A stretch of DNA of 64,000 nt from Chlamydiales bacterium (GCA_024233515.1 JACKPO010000002.1:124001-188000); one strand, 5' to 3'; shown: positions 9,123 to 18,318, numbered from the stretch's first letter. The notes: generated by a model from the letters alone, not told the origin. Made by a program: numbers and translations.

Positions 9123-9752
9123 ATGATGAAAGCCGCAACAACAACAGCTAAAGGAAGTATACCCTTGAAACTCCCACTAATCTTAACGATTAGCCGGATT
9201 TTTATTAGTCCGATCTTTCTCATTTTTTATTTGAAATACCAGCAGCTGGGAATTTCACTCACAGCCCTTCCCTTCTTGCTGATCTTTTTGCTAGCGCTTT
9301 CAGAGCTATCGGACTTTTTTGATGGGTTTTTAGCGCGTAAATTCAACCTTGTGACCGAACTGGGAAAGATCTTGGATCCGATGGCCGACAGTATTACTCG
9401 CCTCACGATCCTCTTAACCTTTACCCAAGGGTTTATCCGCCTTCCGCTTCTGCTTGTCTTTGTCTTCGTCTATCGCGATGCGATGATCAGCACCCTTAGA
9501 ACCGTCTGCGCCTTCAGGGGAGTCACCCTCGCTGCGCGGACAAGTGGAAAGGTCAAAGCGGTCCTTCAGGCCATTTCGATCTTTGCGATCCTCATCCTGA
9601 TGATCCCTTATTCCTATGGAGCGCTCTCCCTCTTGCAGCTCCAAGATATCAGCCTCTATATCATTTCAGCTGCTGCGGTCTATACCGTTTTTGCTGGCGC
9701 AGAGTATATCTACGCCAACCGGACTTATATCAAGCAGGCTTGGAAGAATTAA
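9123..9752 (+). CDS. pgsA: CDP-diacylglycerol--glycerol-3-phosphate 3-phosphatidyltransferase
   Basis: Makes phosphatidylglycerol phosphate from CDP-diacylglycerol in the inner membrane. The CDP-alcohol phosphatidyltransferase signature is complete: SDFFDGFLARKF, then GKILDPMADS, giving DxxDGxxAR...GxxxDxxxD near residues 65-90. Several membrane helices flank it. It lies 25 bases after rlmN on the same strand. Its 3' end overlaps the 3' end of glgA by 23 bases, tail to tail. The pgsA-glgA neighbourhood is also seen in C. trachomatis. Confidence 0.93.
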   Translation: MMKAATTTAKGSIPLKLPLILTISRIFISPIFLIFYLKYQQLGISLTALPFLLIFLLALSELSDFFDGFLARKFNLVTELGKILDPMADSITRLTILLTFTQGFIRLPLLLVFVFVYRDAMISTLRTVCAFRGVTLAARTSGKVKAVLQAISIFAILILMIPYSYGALSLLQLQDISLYIISAAAVYTVFAGAEYIYANRTYIKQAWKN

Positions 9753-11220
9753 GTTTTCTATAAAGTGTGAGGTACTCTTCTGCAGGGTTTTTCCAGCTCC
9801 AGTCCTTTTGGAAGCCGTTCTTTTGCATGAGGTGCCACTTCTCGCGGTGATTGCGGTGGTTTTCGAAAGCTCGGTCTATCGACCAGCGGAGGCTATCATT
9901 TGAGGGGAAATCAAAGGTATACCCATTCCGCCTCTCCTCAGGGATCTCTTCGTGGTCGATATCGAAGACCGTATCGCTCAAGCCCCCCACCTTATGGACA
10001 ATAGGGATTGTTCCGTAACGGAGGGCGATCATTTGGGTGAGGCCGCACGGCTCGAAGAGAGAGGGGATAAGGATGCAGTCTGCAGCGGCATAGGTGAGAT
10101 GGGCCAGCTCTTCGTCAAAGAGAAAATGGAAGTGAACATGGGGGTTATCTGCATAGGATTCTGCAAGGGAATAGAATTCCTTTTTCAGCTCGGGCTCAGG
10201 AGTCGATCCTAAGAGGACGAACTGCCCCCCTTTTGAAAGGACATACTCGATGGCAAAACAGATCATCTCAGGTCCTTTCTGTTTCGCTAAACGGGAGATG
10301 CAAGTGAAAAGCATGGCTGGGTCATAGTCGAGTTTCAGCTTATGATAGAGGGCCTTTCGATTCTCGATCTTTGCTTTTTCAATGCTTGACAGATCGTCAT
10401 GAGGAGCGTAATTTTTTGCGAGAAAGGGATCGGTTTCAGGATTCCAGTAGGAGGTATCGATGCCATTTAAGATGCCAACCAGTTTCTCTTTCCGTTTCAC
10501 GAGGACCGACTCTAATCCAAATCCCTCTTTCCCCTGAATTTCCTTGGCGTAGGTTGGTGACACCGTTGTGATGTAATCGGCGTAGGTGAGCCCTCCTTTC
10601 AGCATGTTGAGCTTATTCGGCTCTGAGTGGTCTTGCATCTTGTCTTGCGTCAGAAGGTGATCCATATGGAGGCCGATCCGTGCCAGCTTATCAGGACTGC
10701 AAATTCCTTGGTATTTCATGTTATGAATCGTTGTGACGATTCCTCCAATTTTTAAGCCAAGCGACTTATAGACCTCATGGTAAAGGGGCGCAGCAAGGCA
10801 GGAGAGCCAATCATGGACATTGAGCACATCGGGGTGTTTCCCCGACTTGAGGAGATACTCCATTGCCACCCTCGTAAAGTAGGAGAAACGAAAGAGATCG
10901 TCCTCCTCCCCGTAGATAACCCCCCGCTTGAAATAATTCGCCGGTTCATCCGGTTCAATCAGAATAAGGGAGATCCCATGAAACGTTGCCGAGTAAACTT
11001 TATTCGGATAAGGACTGCTCTCCTCATATGAAAGAAGCTCCTCCATTTCGACTTTGAGGCTTTCAAGCTTCGAGCGATCGAGATGATCATAGAAGGGGAG
11101 AATGACTTCTGTATTCTCTCCAGCTTCAGTCAGCGCTTTCGATAGTCCTGAGGTCACATCTCCCAGTCCTCCCACCTTTGCAATCGGTGCTAGCTCTGTT
11201 GTCAAATGAACAATATGCAT
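9730..11220 (-). CDS. glgA: Glycogen synthase
   Basis: ADP-glucose-dependent glycogen synthase, GT5 family. The N-terminal Rossmann domain begins MHIVHLTTELAPIAKVGGLG, where KVGGL binds the nucleotide sugar. The C-terminal half has FTCISRLAKQKGPEM and ILIPSLFEPCGLTQM, which carries the catalytic EPCG region. I prefer ATG 11220; the frame opens 18 bases earlier at a GTG that overlaps the stop of the upstream ATPase gene. Together with malQ at 56.8 kb it indicates glycogen storage, which chlamydiae retain. Confidence 0.95.
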   Translation of the reverse strand: MHIVHLTTELAPIAKVGGLGDVTSGLSKALTEAGENTEVILPFYDHLDRSKLESLKVEMEELLSYEESSPYPNKVYSATFHGISLILIEPDEPANYFKRGVIYGEEDDLFRFSYFTRVAMEYLLKSGKHPDVLNVHDWLSCLAAPLYHEVYKSLGLKIGGIVTTIHNMKYQGICSPDKLARIGLHMDHLLTQDKMQDHSEPNKLNMLKGGLTYADYITTVSPTYAKEIQGKEGFGLESVLVKRKEKLVGILNGIDTSYWNPETDPFLAKNYAPHDDLSSIEKAKIENRKALYHKLKLDYDPAMLFTCISRLAKQKGPEMICFAIEYVLSKGGQFVLLGSTPEPELKKEFYSLAESYADNPHVHFHFLFDEELAHLTYAAADCILIPSLFEPCGLTQMIALRYGTIPIVHKVGGLSDTVFDIDHEEIPEERRNGYTFDFPSNDSLRWSIDRAFENHRNHREKWHLMQKNGFQKDWSWKNPAEEYLTLYRKLNSSKPA

Positions 11221-11234
11221 GATTCTTTCGTGTA

Positions 11235-12356
11235 TCACAAATCAAGAGTTTTTAGAAAATGGATTCCCTTTTGGATTTCAATTCCTTTGTCAAGACGTTC
11301 ATTTTTTAGTTCTTTGACAAGTTGAATGGCAGGAATCTGATACTTCTCGTGGAAGTAGCGTAGCCCAGAGCTAACCGAATGATCTCGATGTTTCACCTCG
11401 ATCATTTTTTCAATGGCCTCGTCATTGACAAGGGCAAAATCAACCTCATGGCGTTCCTTTGTTCTAAGATAACGGAGGGAATAGGGCTCACCATGGTAGT
11501 CAATGCGTGCGTGCGTATGTTTTAGAAGGCAGTTCGCAACGAAATTCTCAAACTTTATTCCGTCGTCACCCTTAACTAAACCTGTGTCAAAGAAATAAAT
11601 CTTAGGTTCCTTCAGAAGGCTTCTTGCAATGTTTTTAGAATAAGGAGTGACTCTAAAAATCACATAGAGAGCTTCCAAGATTTGGATAAACTTTTTTACG
11701 GTATTAGGGGAAATTGCAACATCTTCTGCTATTGATGTGAAAGAGAGCGGCGAACCTACGCGAGAACGAAGAAGTTCAAAAACAAGGCGAATCGCATTCA
11801 CATTTTGAATATTATCAAAATCTAAGACATCTGTGTGAAGGAGACTTTCAGTATATTGATGGCGCCAACGGGCAGCATCCGTTGCATCACTTGTTAAAAA
11901 AGGTTCAGGAAATCCCCCACGTTTTAAAAAGCGATCGATTGTATAGGGAACGTTAGCAAACTCACACTCAACAGGAGAGAGGGGAAAGAGACGATGGAGA
12001 AAATATCTTCCAGCTAATGAATCTCCCACCTCTGTAAAGATTTCTAAACGGGCACTTCCCGTTACCAAAATCTTCTGATCGGGGTGCTTTGTGTCGTAAA
12101 CTCCTTTTAGATAATTTTTCCACTGATCCATCTTATGAATCTCATCCAAGATGATGAGTTCAGTTGAAGGGAGCCACCCTTCCTCAAGAATCACCTTACG
12201 ATCTTCTAATCTGTCATAGGTCAGATAGAGATAAGAGGAAAATTCCTTTGCGATTTCTTTGGAAAGGGTTGTTTTCCCTGCCTGGCGTGGGCCAGCAAGA
12301 AAGACCATTTTTTTCTTTAAATCACGAAGGATTGGTTTTTTTTGTTTTCGTTCCAT
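11235..12356 (-). CDS. AAA_14 family ATPase with DUF4143
   Basis: A 373-residue AAA_14/DUF4143 protein. Walker A is GPRQAGKTTL near residue 22, Walker B is ELIILDEIHKM near residue 68, and the sensor region ILVTGSARLEIF follows. The C-terminal part has a winged-helix-like segment (SPNTVKKFIQILEALYVIF) and a Rec-B-nuclease-like end (HEVDFALVNDEAIEKMIEVKHRD) with the conserved D...E.K acids. These proteins are common in bacteria and are usually of unknown role; some are placed near toxin-antitoxin genes. It has a paralogue at 60753-61907. Two 30-bp palindromes lie immediately upstream. Confidence 0.85.
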   Translation of the reverse strand: MERKQKKPILRDLKKKMVFLAGPRQAGKTTLSKEIAKEFSSYLYLTYDRLEDRKVILEEGWLPSTELIILDEIHKMDQWKNYLKGVYDTKHPDQKILVTGSARLEIFTEVGDSLAGRYFLHRLFPLSPVECEFANVPYTIDRFLKRGGFPEPFLTSDATDAARWRHQYTESLLHTDVLDFDNIQNVNAIRLVFELLRSRVGSPLSFTSIAEDVAISPNTVKKFIQILEALYVIFRVTPYSKNIARSLLKEPKIYFFDTGLVKGDDGIKFENFVANCLLKHTHARIDYHGEPYSLRYLRTKERHEVDFALVNDEAIEKMIEVKHRDHSVSSGLRYFHEKYQIPAIQLVKELKNERLDKGIEIQKGIHFLKTLDL

Positions 12357-12360
12357 ACTT

Positions 12361-12422
12361 GACTATTTTGCACGGTATTGCGGAAAAGTCAAGACTATTC
12401 CGCAATTACTTGCAGAATAGTC
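12361..12422. promoter_or_regulatory. Two tandem 30-bp palindromes upstream of the AAA_14 gene
   Basis: Block one (12361-12390) has outer arms GACTATTTTGC and GCGGAAAAGTC. Block two (12393-12422) has GACTATTCCGCAA and TTGCAGAATAGTC. All four half-sites resemble GACTATTCCGC or its complement. They begin 5 bases before the ATPase start codon, where a repressor would block transcription or where an mRNA hairpin would block ribosome binding. Confidence 0.6.
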
Positions 12423-12465
12423 AGAGTTGATAAATTGAGAAGCGATTTAATCTAAGTAATTTAGA

Positions 12466-13608
12466 TTAAAATTCGAAGCGTCCTCTGAGGACCAAGCCAG
12501 ACATGGAGAGATCCCCATTCGCTGCAACCTGATCTGTGACTTGAGAGAAGTTATTCGTTCCTCTTAGAAATTGAACATGATCATAGAGATAATGATATTC
12601 ATATCCTAGATCAAACAGAAGTCTAAAGGCATCGTTATAGAGAGTAGACTCAAACCGGAAGCCGAGCGCTAAGTCGAAAATAGGCTGCATGCGATAGAAT
12701 TGATCGTGAAGGGTGTGACTAACAGGGCGGAACCGATTATCACCGGCATCTTCAGTTCCACTCATATGCTTGCTCGTTTTCAGATTTCCATAGGTGAGGG
12801 CGATATCTGCAGTTGCATAGACGCTGAAATAAGAGTAGAAATGCCAGACACTTTCAAGTCCTGCCAGTAGTCCTATGCCCCATGATTTTTGTTTCATCTT
12901 TGAGGCTTCGTTCACAAACGTTCCATCTTCCACCGTTTGAGACTCCAGGTCATTGCTTCCCTTGACGCTCATGTTGATGCGTGTCCAGTAGCCTCGAATA
13001 CCATAAGAAGGGCGAAGAGAAAGGTTTTGACTGATCCAAAAATGACGCCCTTTCTCCAAGTCTACTTGGTTGAAATTGAGAGCAATATCGGCTCGGATAC
13101 GGCTATAAGGGTTATCATGAGGATTTAGAAACCAGGGAGAAGTGCAAGTAATCGTTCCTACATTGATATCTTGGAAGGCATCAGTAAATGGAGCAACTTG
13201 TTTCCTTTCAGAAGCTCGACTGTGAAAATAGGTCCAATTGAGATAGGCATCCCAACCATCATGGCTTGTCACAACTCCAACACCAAAACGAAATCCAGGA
13301 TCCCAGCTCCAGTTAAATTCCTCCTTATCCGTAGCGGGATTGATCACAGTTAAACTATCAGAATTCTGGAGAACTCCTTTTCTCTTAAGAGCATAGTCAG
13401 TGTTTGACATGTTTGGAAACCACCAGAGAAACTCTGCATCGGCGACAAAATCCGCACGATGACCCGGGAGAGGGCCGTAGTCGGGAGTAATCGAATGTGT
13501 CATCTCTCCCTTTGGTGGGGGAGGAGAAGTCTCGTTAACCCGTGGCGCTGAAAATAGCAACATAGGGGTGAGAAGGGATGTAAGTGCAATGAGAGCGGAA
13601 TGTTTCAT
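12466..13608 (-). CDS. MOMP-like pore-forming outer membrane protein, copy 1
   Basis: A 380-residue porin with a signal peptide (LTSLLTPMLLFSA). The N-terminal DAEFLWWFPNMSNTDYALKR and the WSWDPGFRFGVGV block are the family marks of MOMP-like / Lpg1974-type pore proteins found in Legionella and Simkania-like chlamydiae. It ends in LSMSGLVLRGRFEF, with a terminal Phe. Only one Cys (GTITCTSPW) remains in the mature part, so the disulfide lattice of Chlamydia MOMP is not expected. First of three tandem paralogues on the minus strand, 31 bases after the next copy. Confidence 0.8.
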   Translation of the reverse strand: MKHSALIALTSLLTPMLLFSAPRVNETSPPPPKGEMTHSITPDYGPLPGHRADFVADAEFLWWFPNMSNTDYALKRKGVLQNSDSLTVINPATDKEEFNWSWDPGFRFGVGVVTSHDGWDAYLNWTYFHSRASERKQVAPFTDAFQDINVGTITCTSPWFLNPHDNPYSRIRADIALNFNQVDLEKGRHFWISQNLSLRPSYGIRGYWTRINMSVKGSNDLESQTVEDGTFVNEASKMKQKSWGIGLLAGLESVWHFYSYFSVYATADIALTYGNLKTSKHMSGTEDAGDNRFRPVSHTLHDQFYRMQPIFDLALGFRFESTLYNDAFRLLFDLGYEYHYLYDHVQFLRGTNNFSQVTDQVAANGDLSMSGLVLRGRFEF

Positions 13609-13639
13609 AATGATGTCCTAAAGTATCCTATCCTATGTT

Positions 13640-14818
13640 TTAAAATTCTAATCGACCTTTCACGACGAACCCTGAAAGGGATAAGTTTCCGTTTGTAGAG
13701 GGGTAATCACTTTTTGTCAGTGTATTGTCGTTTCCATTAAAACGTCCTCGCGTTCCACGGAAGAGTTGATTAAATTTAAGGAGAGAGTGGAACTCCCATC
13801 CGAGATCTAACATGGCCCGCACAGAGTCAAAAGTATTCTCAAAGCGAATTCCCATCCCGAGGTCGATGAAGGGTTGCATGTAATAACGATGATCGCGGAG
13901 GGTTGAACTATATTGGAGTTCTGGAGTTTCACTGGCAGTTAAAACATCAATCGAAGCATTCCGACGGATATCTTGTTTTCCATATGTCAAAGCGAGCTCT
14001 AAGTCTCCATAGATACTAAAAACCCTGGCAAAATGCCAGCTAGTGCTAAGTCCTGTAAGGAGCCCAACTCCCCAAGAATCTTGATCGAAATCAGATTTTT
14101 CGCTTCCAGGGCCAACTCCAGTTGTTAGTGGGCGCGACCCATGAACCTTGAAATCAAGATCTGTCCAGAATCCTCTAACTCCTGTCATGGGTCTCAATGA
14201 GAGCTCATCGCTGATCCAAAAGTTTCTTCCCAGTTCGAGATCGATGATGTTGATATCTAAACTCCAACGAGCACTGATATGGTTATATCTTTCACTATTG
14301 GGTTGTAGAAACCAAGGAGAATTGAAAAACTCAGTTCCTGCATTGGTAATAGATGTGGAGTCAAAAGTTGCGACATCCTTAGATTCATGCTCACTGGTGT
14401 GAAAATAGGTCCAATTTGCGTAGAGATCCCAACCATCCAGGCTGGAAATGACACCAAGTCCTAAGCGAACTCCAGGGTTCCAATTCCAATCGAACTCTTC
14501 CTTCTTAACGGGAGCAATACCAGTAGCTGTGGGAAGCGCTTCAAACCCTAAGGGGACAACTTCTCGTTTGATGGCATAAGATAGGTTGGAGATTTCTCCA
14601 TACCACCAGAGGAATTCTGCATCAACAATGACAGCAGGTCTTTCCGCATTTCTGAATCCAACGGTGGGTGTAATCGATGCTCTTTCATGGGGAACTCCCA
14701 TTTGAGAGTCTTGACTTGAGTCCATCGCTGCATGCGCTAGGATAGGGAGAAAAGTCAATGCAGAAAGTGCAATTTTTTTCATTTGGGTCTTAAGTCCTGA
14801 TTGATGATTCTGTTTCAT
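13640..14818 (-). CDS. MOMP-like pore-forming outer membrane protein, copy 2
   Basis: A 392-residue paralogue. The signal peptide is KKIALSALTFLPILAHA; translation may begin at the first Met or at Met13, directly before the signal. It carries DAEFLWWYGEISNLSYAIKR and WNWNPGVRLGLGVI, then repeated aromatic strands, and ends LSLSGFVVKGRLEF. I see no Cys in it. Like its neighbours it should form a water-filled pore in the outer membrane. Sequence identity with the adjacent copies is moderate by eye, so the duplication is old. Confidence 0.8.
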   Translation of the reverse strand: MKQNHQSGLKTQMKKIALSALTFLPILAHAAMDSSQDSQMGVPHERASITPTVGFRNAERPAVIVDAEFLWWYGEISNLSYAIKREVVPLGFEALPTATGIAPVKKEEFDWNWNPGVRLGLGVISSLDGWDLYANWTYFHTSEHESKDVATFDSTSITNAGTEFFNSPWFLQPNSERYNHISARWSLDINIIDLELGRNFWISDELSLRPMTGVRGFWTDLDFKVHGSRPLTTGVGPGSEKSDFDQDSWGVGLLTGLSTSWHFARVFSIYGDLELALTYGKQDIRRNASIDVLTASETPELQYSSTLRDHRYYMQPFIDLGMGIRFENTFDSVRAMLDLGWEFHSLLKFNQLFRGTRGRFNGNDNTLTKSDYPSTNGNLSLSGFVVKGRLEF

Positions 14819-14840
14819 TCCAACATCTCTATTTCTTTAT

Positions 14841-15995
14841 CTAAAAATCGAGCCTTCCTCGTAACACGAAGCCTGATAGGGTTAAGTTGCCATTTGCAGA
14901 AGGGAGATCTGTCGCTTCTGAACTAGGGTTTGTTCCTCTGAGAAGCTCATTATAATCGAAGAGGAAATGGGATTCCCAACCTGCGCTGAGGAGAATTCGA
15001 TATTTGTTGTTGCTAAAGGTATCTTCAAAACGAAGCCCAGCGCCTAGGTCAACATGGGGCATAAGTTTGTAGTAAGCATCTCTTAATGTCACTTCAGTAT
15101 TGATCGAGACTTCAGGGGTATCGGGATTTTGGAACGTTCTACGTTGTAAGATTTTATCTTTTTCCTTAATGTCTAAACGGCCATAGGTCAGAGCAACACT
15201 TGCATCTCCATAAATGCTCCATCTAGGAGTGAGCTGCCAGGTCGTGTTGACACCTGAAAGAAGTCCCACGCCCCAATTTTTTTGTTTCGCTTTGAGTTTT
15301 TCATCTTGTTCTTCTAAGAATTCTCCAAGGGGTCTGGATGCATGCAACTTAAGGTTTTGCTCTGAATGAAAACCGCGAATTCCAATGAATGGTCTTAAGA
15401 GGAGTTTTTGGCTAATCCAGAACTTTCTTCCTAGCTCGAGATCGATTTGGTAATGCTCAAGGTCCCAATGAGCACTGAAATGAGAGTAGGGGATAAAGGA
15501 AAAAGGGTTTCCAAAGCTTCCTGAATTAGGAGCGAGGAAAAACCATGGAGAGGAGTAATACTGAGCCCCTGGATCATTAACATCGAGAGCGCTTGCGATA
15601 GGATTTAGGTCTTTTGACTCTGATGTTGACACATCAAAGTAAAAGCCATTAGCATAGAGATCCCATCCGTCCTCTGATCCAATCACACCGAGACCTACAC
15701 GGACCCCTGGCCCCCATTTGTTTTCGAAACGTTCCTTCTTCGCTGCAACTGTCGCATGGGAATCAACAATTGGATCGGGAATTTCAATCACTTCCCGTTT
15801 GATTGCATAATCGAGATCGGTCACATTGGCATACCAATAGAGAAACTCCACATCGATCGTAAAATCAACTTTTGAAGAAAGGGGACTATAGGGAGGAGTA
15901 ATTTGACATGGCTTTTCGGGTTCTGGTGCATGGCCGAAAAGAAACGCTTGGGAAACAAGACCTGTAATAAAGAGTAGCTTTTTCATATTCTTCAA
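14841..15995 (-). CDS. MOMP-like pore-forming outer membrane protein, copy 3
   Basis: A 384-residue paralogue with signal peptide KKLLFITGLVSQAFLFG. It has DVEFLYWYANVTDLDYAIKR, KWGPGVRVGLGVIGSEDGW and the C-terminal LTLSGFVLRGRLDF ending in Phe. One Cys lies near the mature N-terminus (EKPCQITPP). It is the promoter-proximal gene of the three and is divergent from tRNA-Gln; the three are closely spaced (31 and 22 bases) and probably form one operon. Differences cluster between strands, as expected for surface loops. Confidence 0.8.
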   Translation of the reverse strand: MKNMKKLLFITGLVSQAFLFGHAPEPEKPCQITPPYSPLSSKVDFTIDVEFLYWYANVTDLDYAIKREVIEIPDPIVDSHATVAAKKERFENKWGPGVRVGLGVIGSEDGWDLYANGFYFDVSTSESKDLNPIASALDVNDPGAQYYSSPWFFLAPNSGSFGNPFSFIPYSHFSAHWDLEHYQIDLELGRKFWISQKLLLRPFIGIRGFHSEQNLKLHASRPLGEFLEEQDEKLKAKQKNWGVGLLSGVNTTWQLTPRWSIYGDASVALTYGRLDIKEKDKILQRRTFQNPDTPEVSINTEVTLRDAYYKLMPHVDLGAGLRFEDTFSNNKYRILLSAGWESHFLFDYNELLRGTNPSSEATDLPSANGNLTLSGFVLRGRLDF

Positions 15996-16065
15996 TCATC
16001 GTGATAGGTAATAAAATTTTAGGTTAGGCCTTTTATAAATTTTTTGACAACGCCTTTTTTGAGGG

Positions 16066-16095
16066 TTGAAAAGAATTGGTTGAATTCGCTATGAT
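16066..16095 (+). promoter_or_regulatory. Predicted promoter of tRNA-Gln and prs
   Basis: A -35-like TTGAAA (16066-16071) and a -10-like TATGAT (16090-16095) are 18 bases apart. The -10 box ends 19 bases before the tRNA. This fits a major-sigma-factor promoter; it is a prediction from spacing and match only. Confidence 0.5.
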
Positions 16096-16114
16096 GGCCT
16101 TTTGTTTTAGTTGC

Positions 16115-16186
16115 TGGGGTGTAGCCAAGCGGTAAGGCACCGGTTTTTGGTATCGGCATGCGGAGGTTCGAATCCTCCCACCCCAA
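16115..16186 (+). tRNA. tRNA-Gln (UUG anticodon)
   Basis: A full cloverleaf can be drawn. The acceptor stem is TGGGGTG with CACCCCA, the D-loop holds AGCGGTAAGGC, the anticodon stem CCGGT/ATCGG closes a loop TTTTGGT with TTG at the anticodon, and the T-arm is GGAGGTTCGAATCCTCC. U1-A72 is typical of tRNA-Gln. The CCA end is not encoded. prs follows 17 bases later on the same strand, so the two are probably co-transcribed. Confidence 0.95.
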
Positions 16187-16203
16187 TTTTAGAAGAGTCA
16201 CCC

Positions 16204-17145
16204 ATGACAAATGACAACTTTATGCTTTTCTCGGGAACATCCCATCCGAAGTTTTCGGAAGAATTAGCTCAAAAGTTAGGCGTCAGTCTTGGGAAGGCTC
16301 AAATTGAATTATTCCCTGATGGTGAGATAGGCGCTCAAATTTTAGAGAATGTCCGTGGTCGGGATGTTTTTGTTGTGCAAAGCATTGCAAAAAAACCCAA
16401 CTTCTATCTCATGGAGCTATTGATCTTAATCGATGCTCTTAAAAGGGCCTCTGCACGATCGATTGTCGCTGTTATTCCCTACTTTGGGTATGCAAGGCAA
16501 GATCGCAAGGATAAGGGACGGGTGCCCATCACCGCAAAACTTGTTGCCAACTTGCTGGAGACAGCTGGTGTGACGAGAGTTGTAACGATGGATCTTCACT
16601 CGGAGCAGATTCAAGGATTTTTCGATATCCCCGTCGATAATCTCTATGGGCAAAGTCTTTTTGCCAAAGCGATTCAGAAAACGGGATTGAAAGATCTTGT
16701 CGTTTGCGCCCCCGATGTTGGAAGTGCCAAATTAGCTCGTCTGATGGCGAGCGAACTCGGAGCTTCTTTTGCGATTGTTGATAAGCAAAGGACAAGTGCA
16801 AAGGATGTGGAAACACATGCGCTTGTTGGCGATGTGCAGGGAAAGGATGTGGTCCTTGTGGATGATATTTGTTCCACGGGATCGACGCTTGAAAAAGCGT
16901 CCGAGGCAGTCAGAAAAGCAGGTGCTGGTCGCGTCGTTGCGGCAGTGACCCACCCCCTCTTTTCAAGAGAGTGGGTTGAAAGATCGAAAATCGATCACTT
17001 TTTTGTTGCTAATACCATCCCATTGCCCCACGAGATACCTCCTTCTCTTGTTGAAACCCTCTCTGTAGCCGGGCTTTTTGGAAAAGCCATTGAGTGCATC
17101 GTTCATAACGAGTCGATCAGCTCACTTTTCCGCCCTCGCTCTTAA
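16204..17145 (+). CDS. prs: Ribose-phosphate pyrophosphokinase
   Basis: Makes PRPP from ribose 5-phosphate and ATP. It has FSGTSHPKFSEELAQKLG at the start, FPDGEIGAQI, VVTMDLHSEQIQGFFDIPVD and the PRPP-binding loop VVLVDDICSTGSTL. Length 313 is standard. The frame is open upstream through the tRNA, but ATG 16204 is the real start because the family motif begins there and an AGAAGAG precedes it. Prs is not universal in chlamydiae, so its place between the porins and rplY may be lineage-specific. Confidence 0.94.
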   Translation: MTNDNFMLFSGTSHPKFSEELAQKLGVSLGKAQIELFPDGEIGAQILENVRGRDVFVVQSIAKKPNFYLMELLILIDALKRASARSIVAVIPYFGYARQDRKDKGRVPITAKLVANLLETAGVTRVVTMDLHSEQIQGFFDIPVDNLYGQSLFAKAIQKTGLKDLVVCAPDVGSAKLARLMASELGASFAIVDKQRTSAKDVETHALVGDVQGKDVVLVDDICSTGSTLEKASEAVRKAGAGRVVAAVTHPLFSREWVERSKIDHFFVANTIPLPHEIPPSLVETLSVAGLFGKAIECIVHNESISSLFRPRS

Positions 17146-17190
17146 CCTCACTTTCAGGACCCATTTATTAATATAAATCTGGAGTGATCT

Positions 17191-17748
17191 ATGAAACTCG
17201 CAGTGTCCAAACGGGCAGGAGAAACAAAAAGTGAGCTAACAAAGCTCAGACATCAGGGTGATATCCCCGGAACGGTTTACTCTCAAGGTAAGCCAGGCGA
17301 TAAAATCACCGTGAAAGGGGCCGAGTTTGAAGCCGTGCTACGGAAGCTTCCAAAAGGATATCTTCCGACAACGGTTTTTGAACTTGACGTCGATGGAAAA
17401 ACAGTGAAAGCGATCGTGAAGGGGATTCAATATCACCCAACGACTTATAACGTTATCCATCTTGATTTTTTAATTTTGGAACCAAAGACCACTGTGGACG
17501 TGAAAGTCCCCATCAACTGCATCGGTGAAGCAGACTGTGTGGGTGTGAAGCTTGGGGGATTTGTTCGCCCAGTGAAGCGTCATGTGGAGGTCCGCTGTTT
17601 ACCTGAAGATATCCCAGCAGACTTTAAGATCGATATCAAGAGTCTTGAAATCGGTCAGTCTAAGCGGGTCTCTGATATTGAGGCAGGAGAGGCGGTTCGC
17701 CTTCTAGCGAAACCAAAAGAAATCCTCGTTGTGATTGCAAAACGGTAA
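17191..17748 (+). CDS. rplY: 50S ribosomal protein L25 (CTC form)
   Basis: Binds 5S rRNA. The 185-residue length shows the long TL5/CTC form: an N-terminal L25 domain (RHQGDIPGTVYSQGK, VKAIVKGIQYHPTT) and a C-terminal beta domain (DVKVPINCIGEADCVGVKLGG). A GGAGTG ribosome site precedes the ATG. It begins the rplY-pth-rpsF-rpsR-rplI-ispE run, the same order as in C. trachomatis. Confidence 0.95.
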   Translation: MKLAVSKRAGETKSELTKLRHQGDIPGTVYSQGKPGDKITVKGAEFEAVLRKLPKGYLPTTVFELDVDGKTVKAIVKGIQYHPTTYNVIHLDFLILEPKTTVDVKVPINCIGEADCVGVKLGGFVRPVKRHVEVRCLPEDIPADFKIDIKSLEIGQSKRVSDIEAGEAVRLLAKPKEILVVIAKR

Positions 17749-17754
17749 TGGTCT

Positions 17755-18318
17755 GTGAATAGCGAAAGTGAAAAAGCTCTCATTGTTGGTCTAGGGAATC
17801 CCGGGAAAAAATATGAAATGACCCGGCATAACCTTGGGCAGATGGTCCTTTATGCTTTTGCTCAAAAGTGCGCGCTTTCGTTTAAGAATGAGCGTGATCT
17901 TGGCGGAGAGATTGCCAAGGGTGACTGGAAAGGGAAAAAACTTTTTCTCCTTTTCCCAACGACCTATATGAATCTCTCTGGACAGGCTGTCAGAAAAACA
18001 ATGCAATTTTTCAAGATTCCCTGCGAGGATGTTCTGATTCTCTCCGATGATATTGCTCTTCCCTTTGGGATCCTTCGGTTCCGCGAAAAAGGGAGTGCAG
18101 GAGGTCACAACGGCCTCAAAGATATCGAAGAGCAATTAGGAACACAGGAGTATCAACGCCTGAAATTAGGCATTGATGAACCAACGATTGGTTATCTTGA
18201 AGACTATGTATTAGCCCCTTTTACTAAGGAAGAACAAGAAAAAATCCCCGAAATGACGACTCAAGCGATCAACTTTATTGAAGAGTGGTTATTTCAAGAA
18301 CGCAAGGAACATGCATGA
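17755..18318 (+). CDS. pth: Peptidyl-tRNA hydrolase
   Basis: Releases peptides from stalled peptidyl-tRNA. It has IVGLGNPGKKYEMTRHNLGQM, including the catalytic His in TRHN, then TYMNLSG and LILSDDIALPFG, and the GSAGGHNGLKDI loop. Length 187 is normal. It starts with GTG six bases after rplY and overlaps the rpsF start by ATGA. Confidence 0.96.
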   Translation: MNSESEKALIVGLGNPGKKYEMTRHNLGQMVLYAFAQKCALSFKNERDLGGEIAKGDWKGKKLFLLFPTTYMNLSGQAVRKTMQFFKIPCEDVLILSDDIALPFGILRFREKGSAGGHNGLKDIEEQLGTQEYQRLKLGIDEPTIGYLEDYVLAPFTKEEQEKIPEMTTQAINFIEEWLFQERKEHA

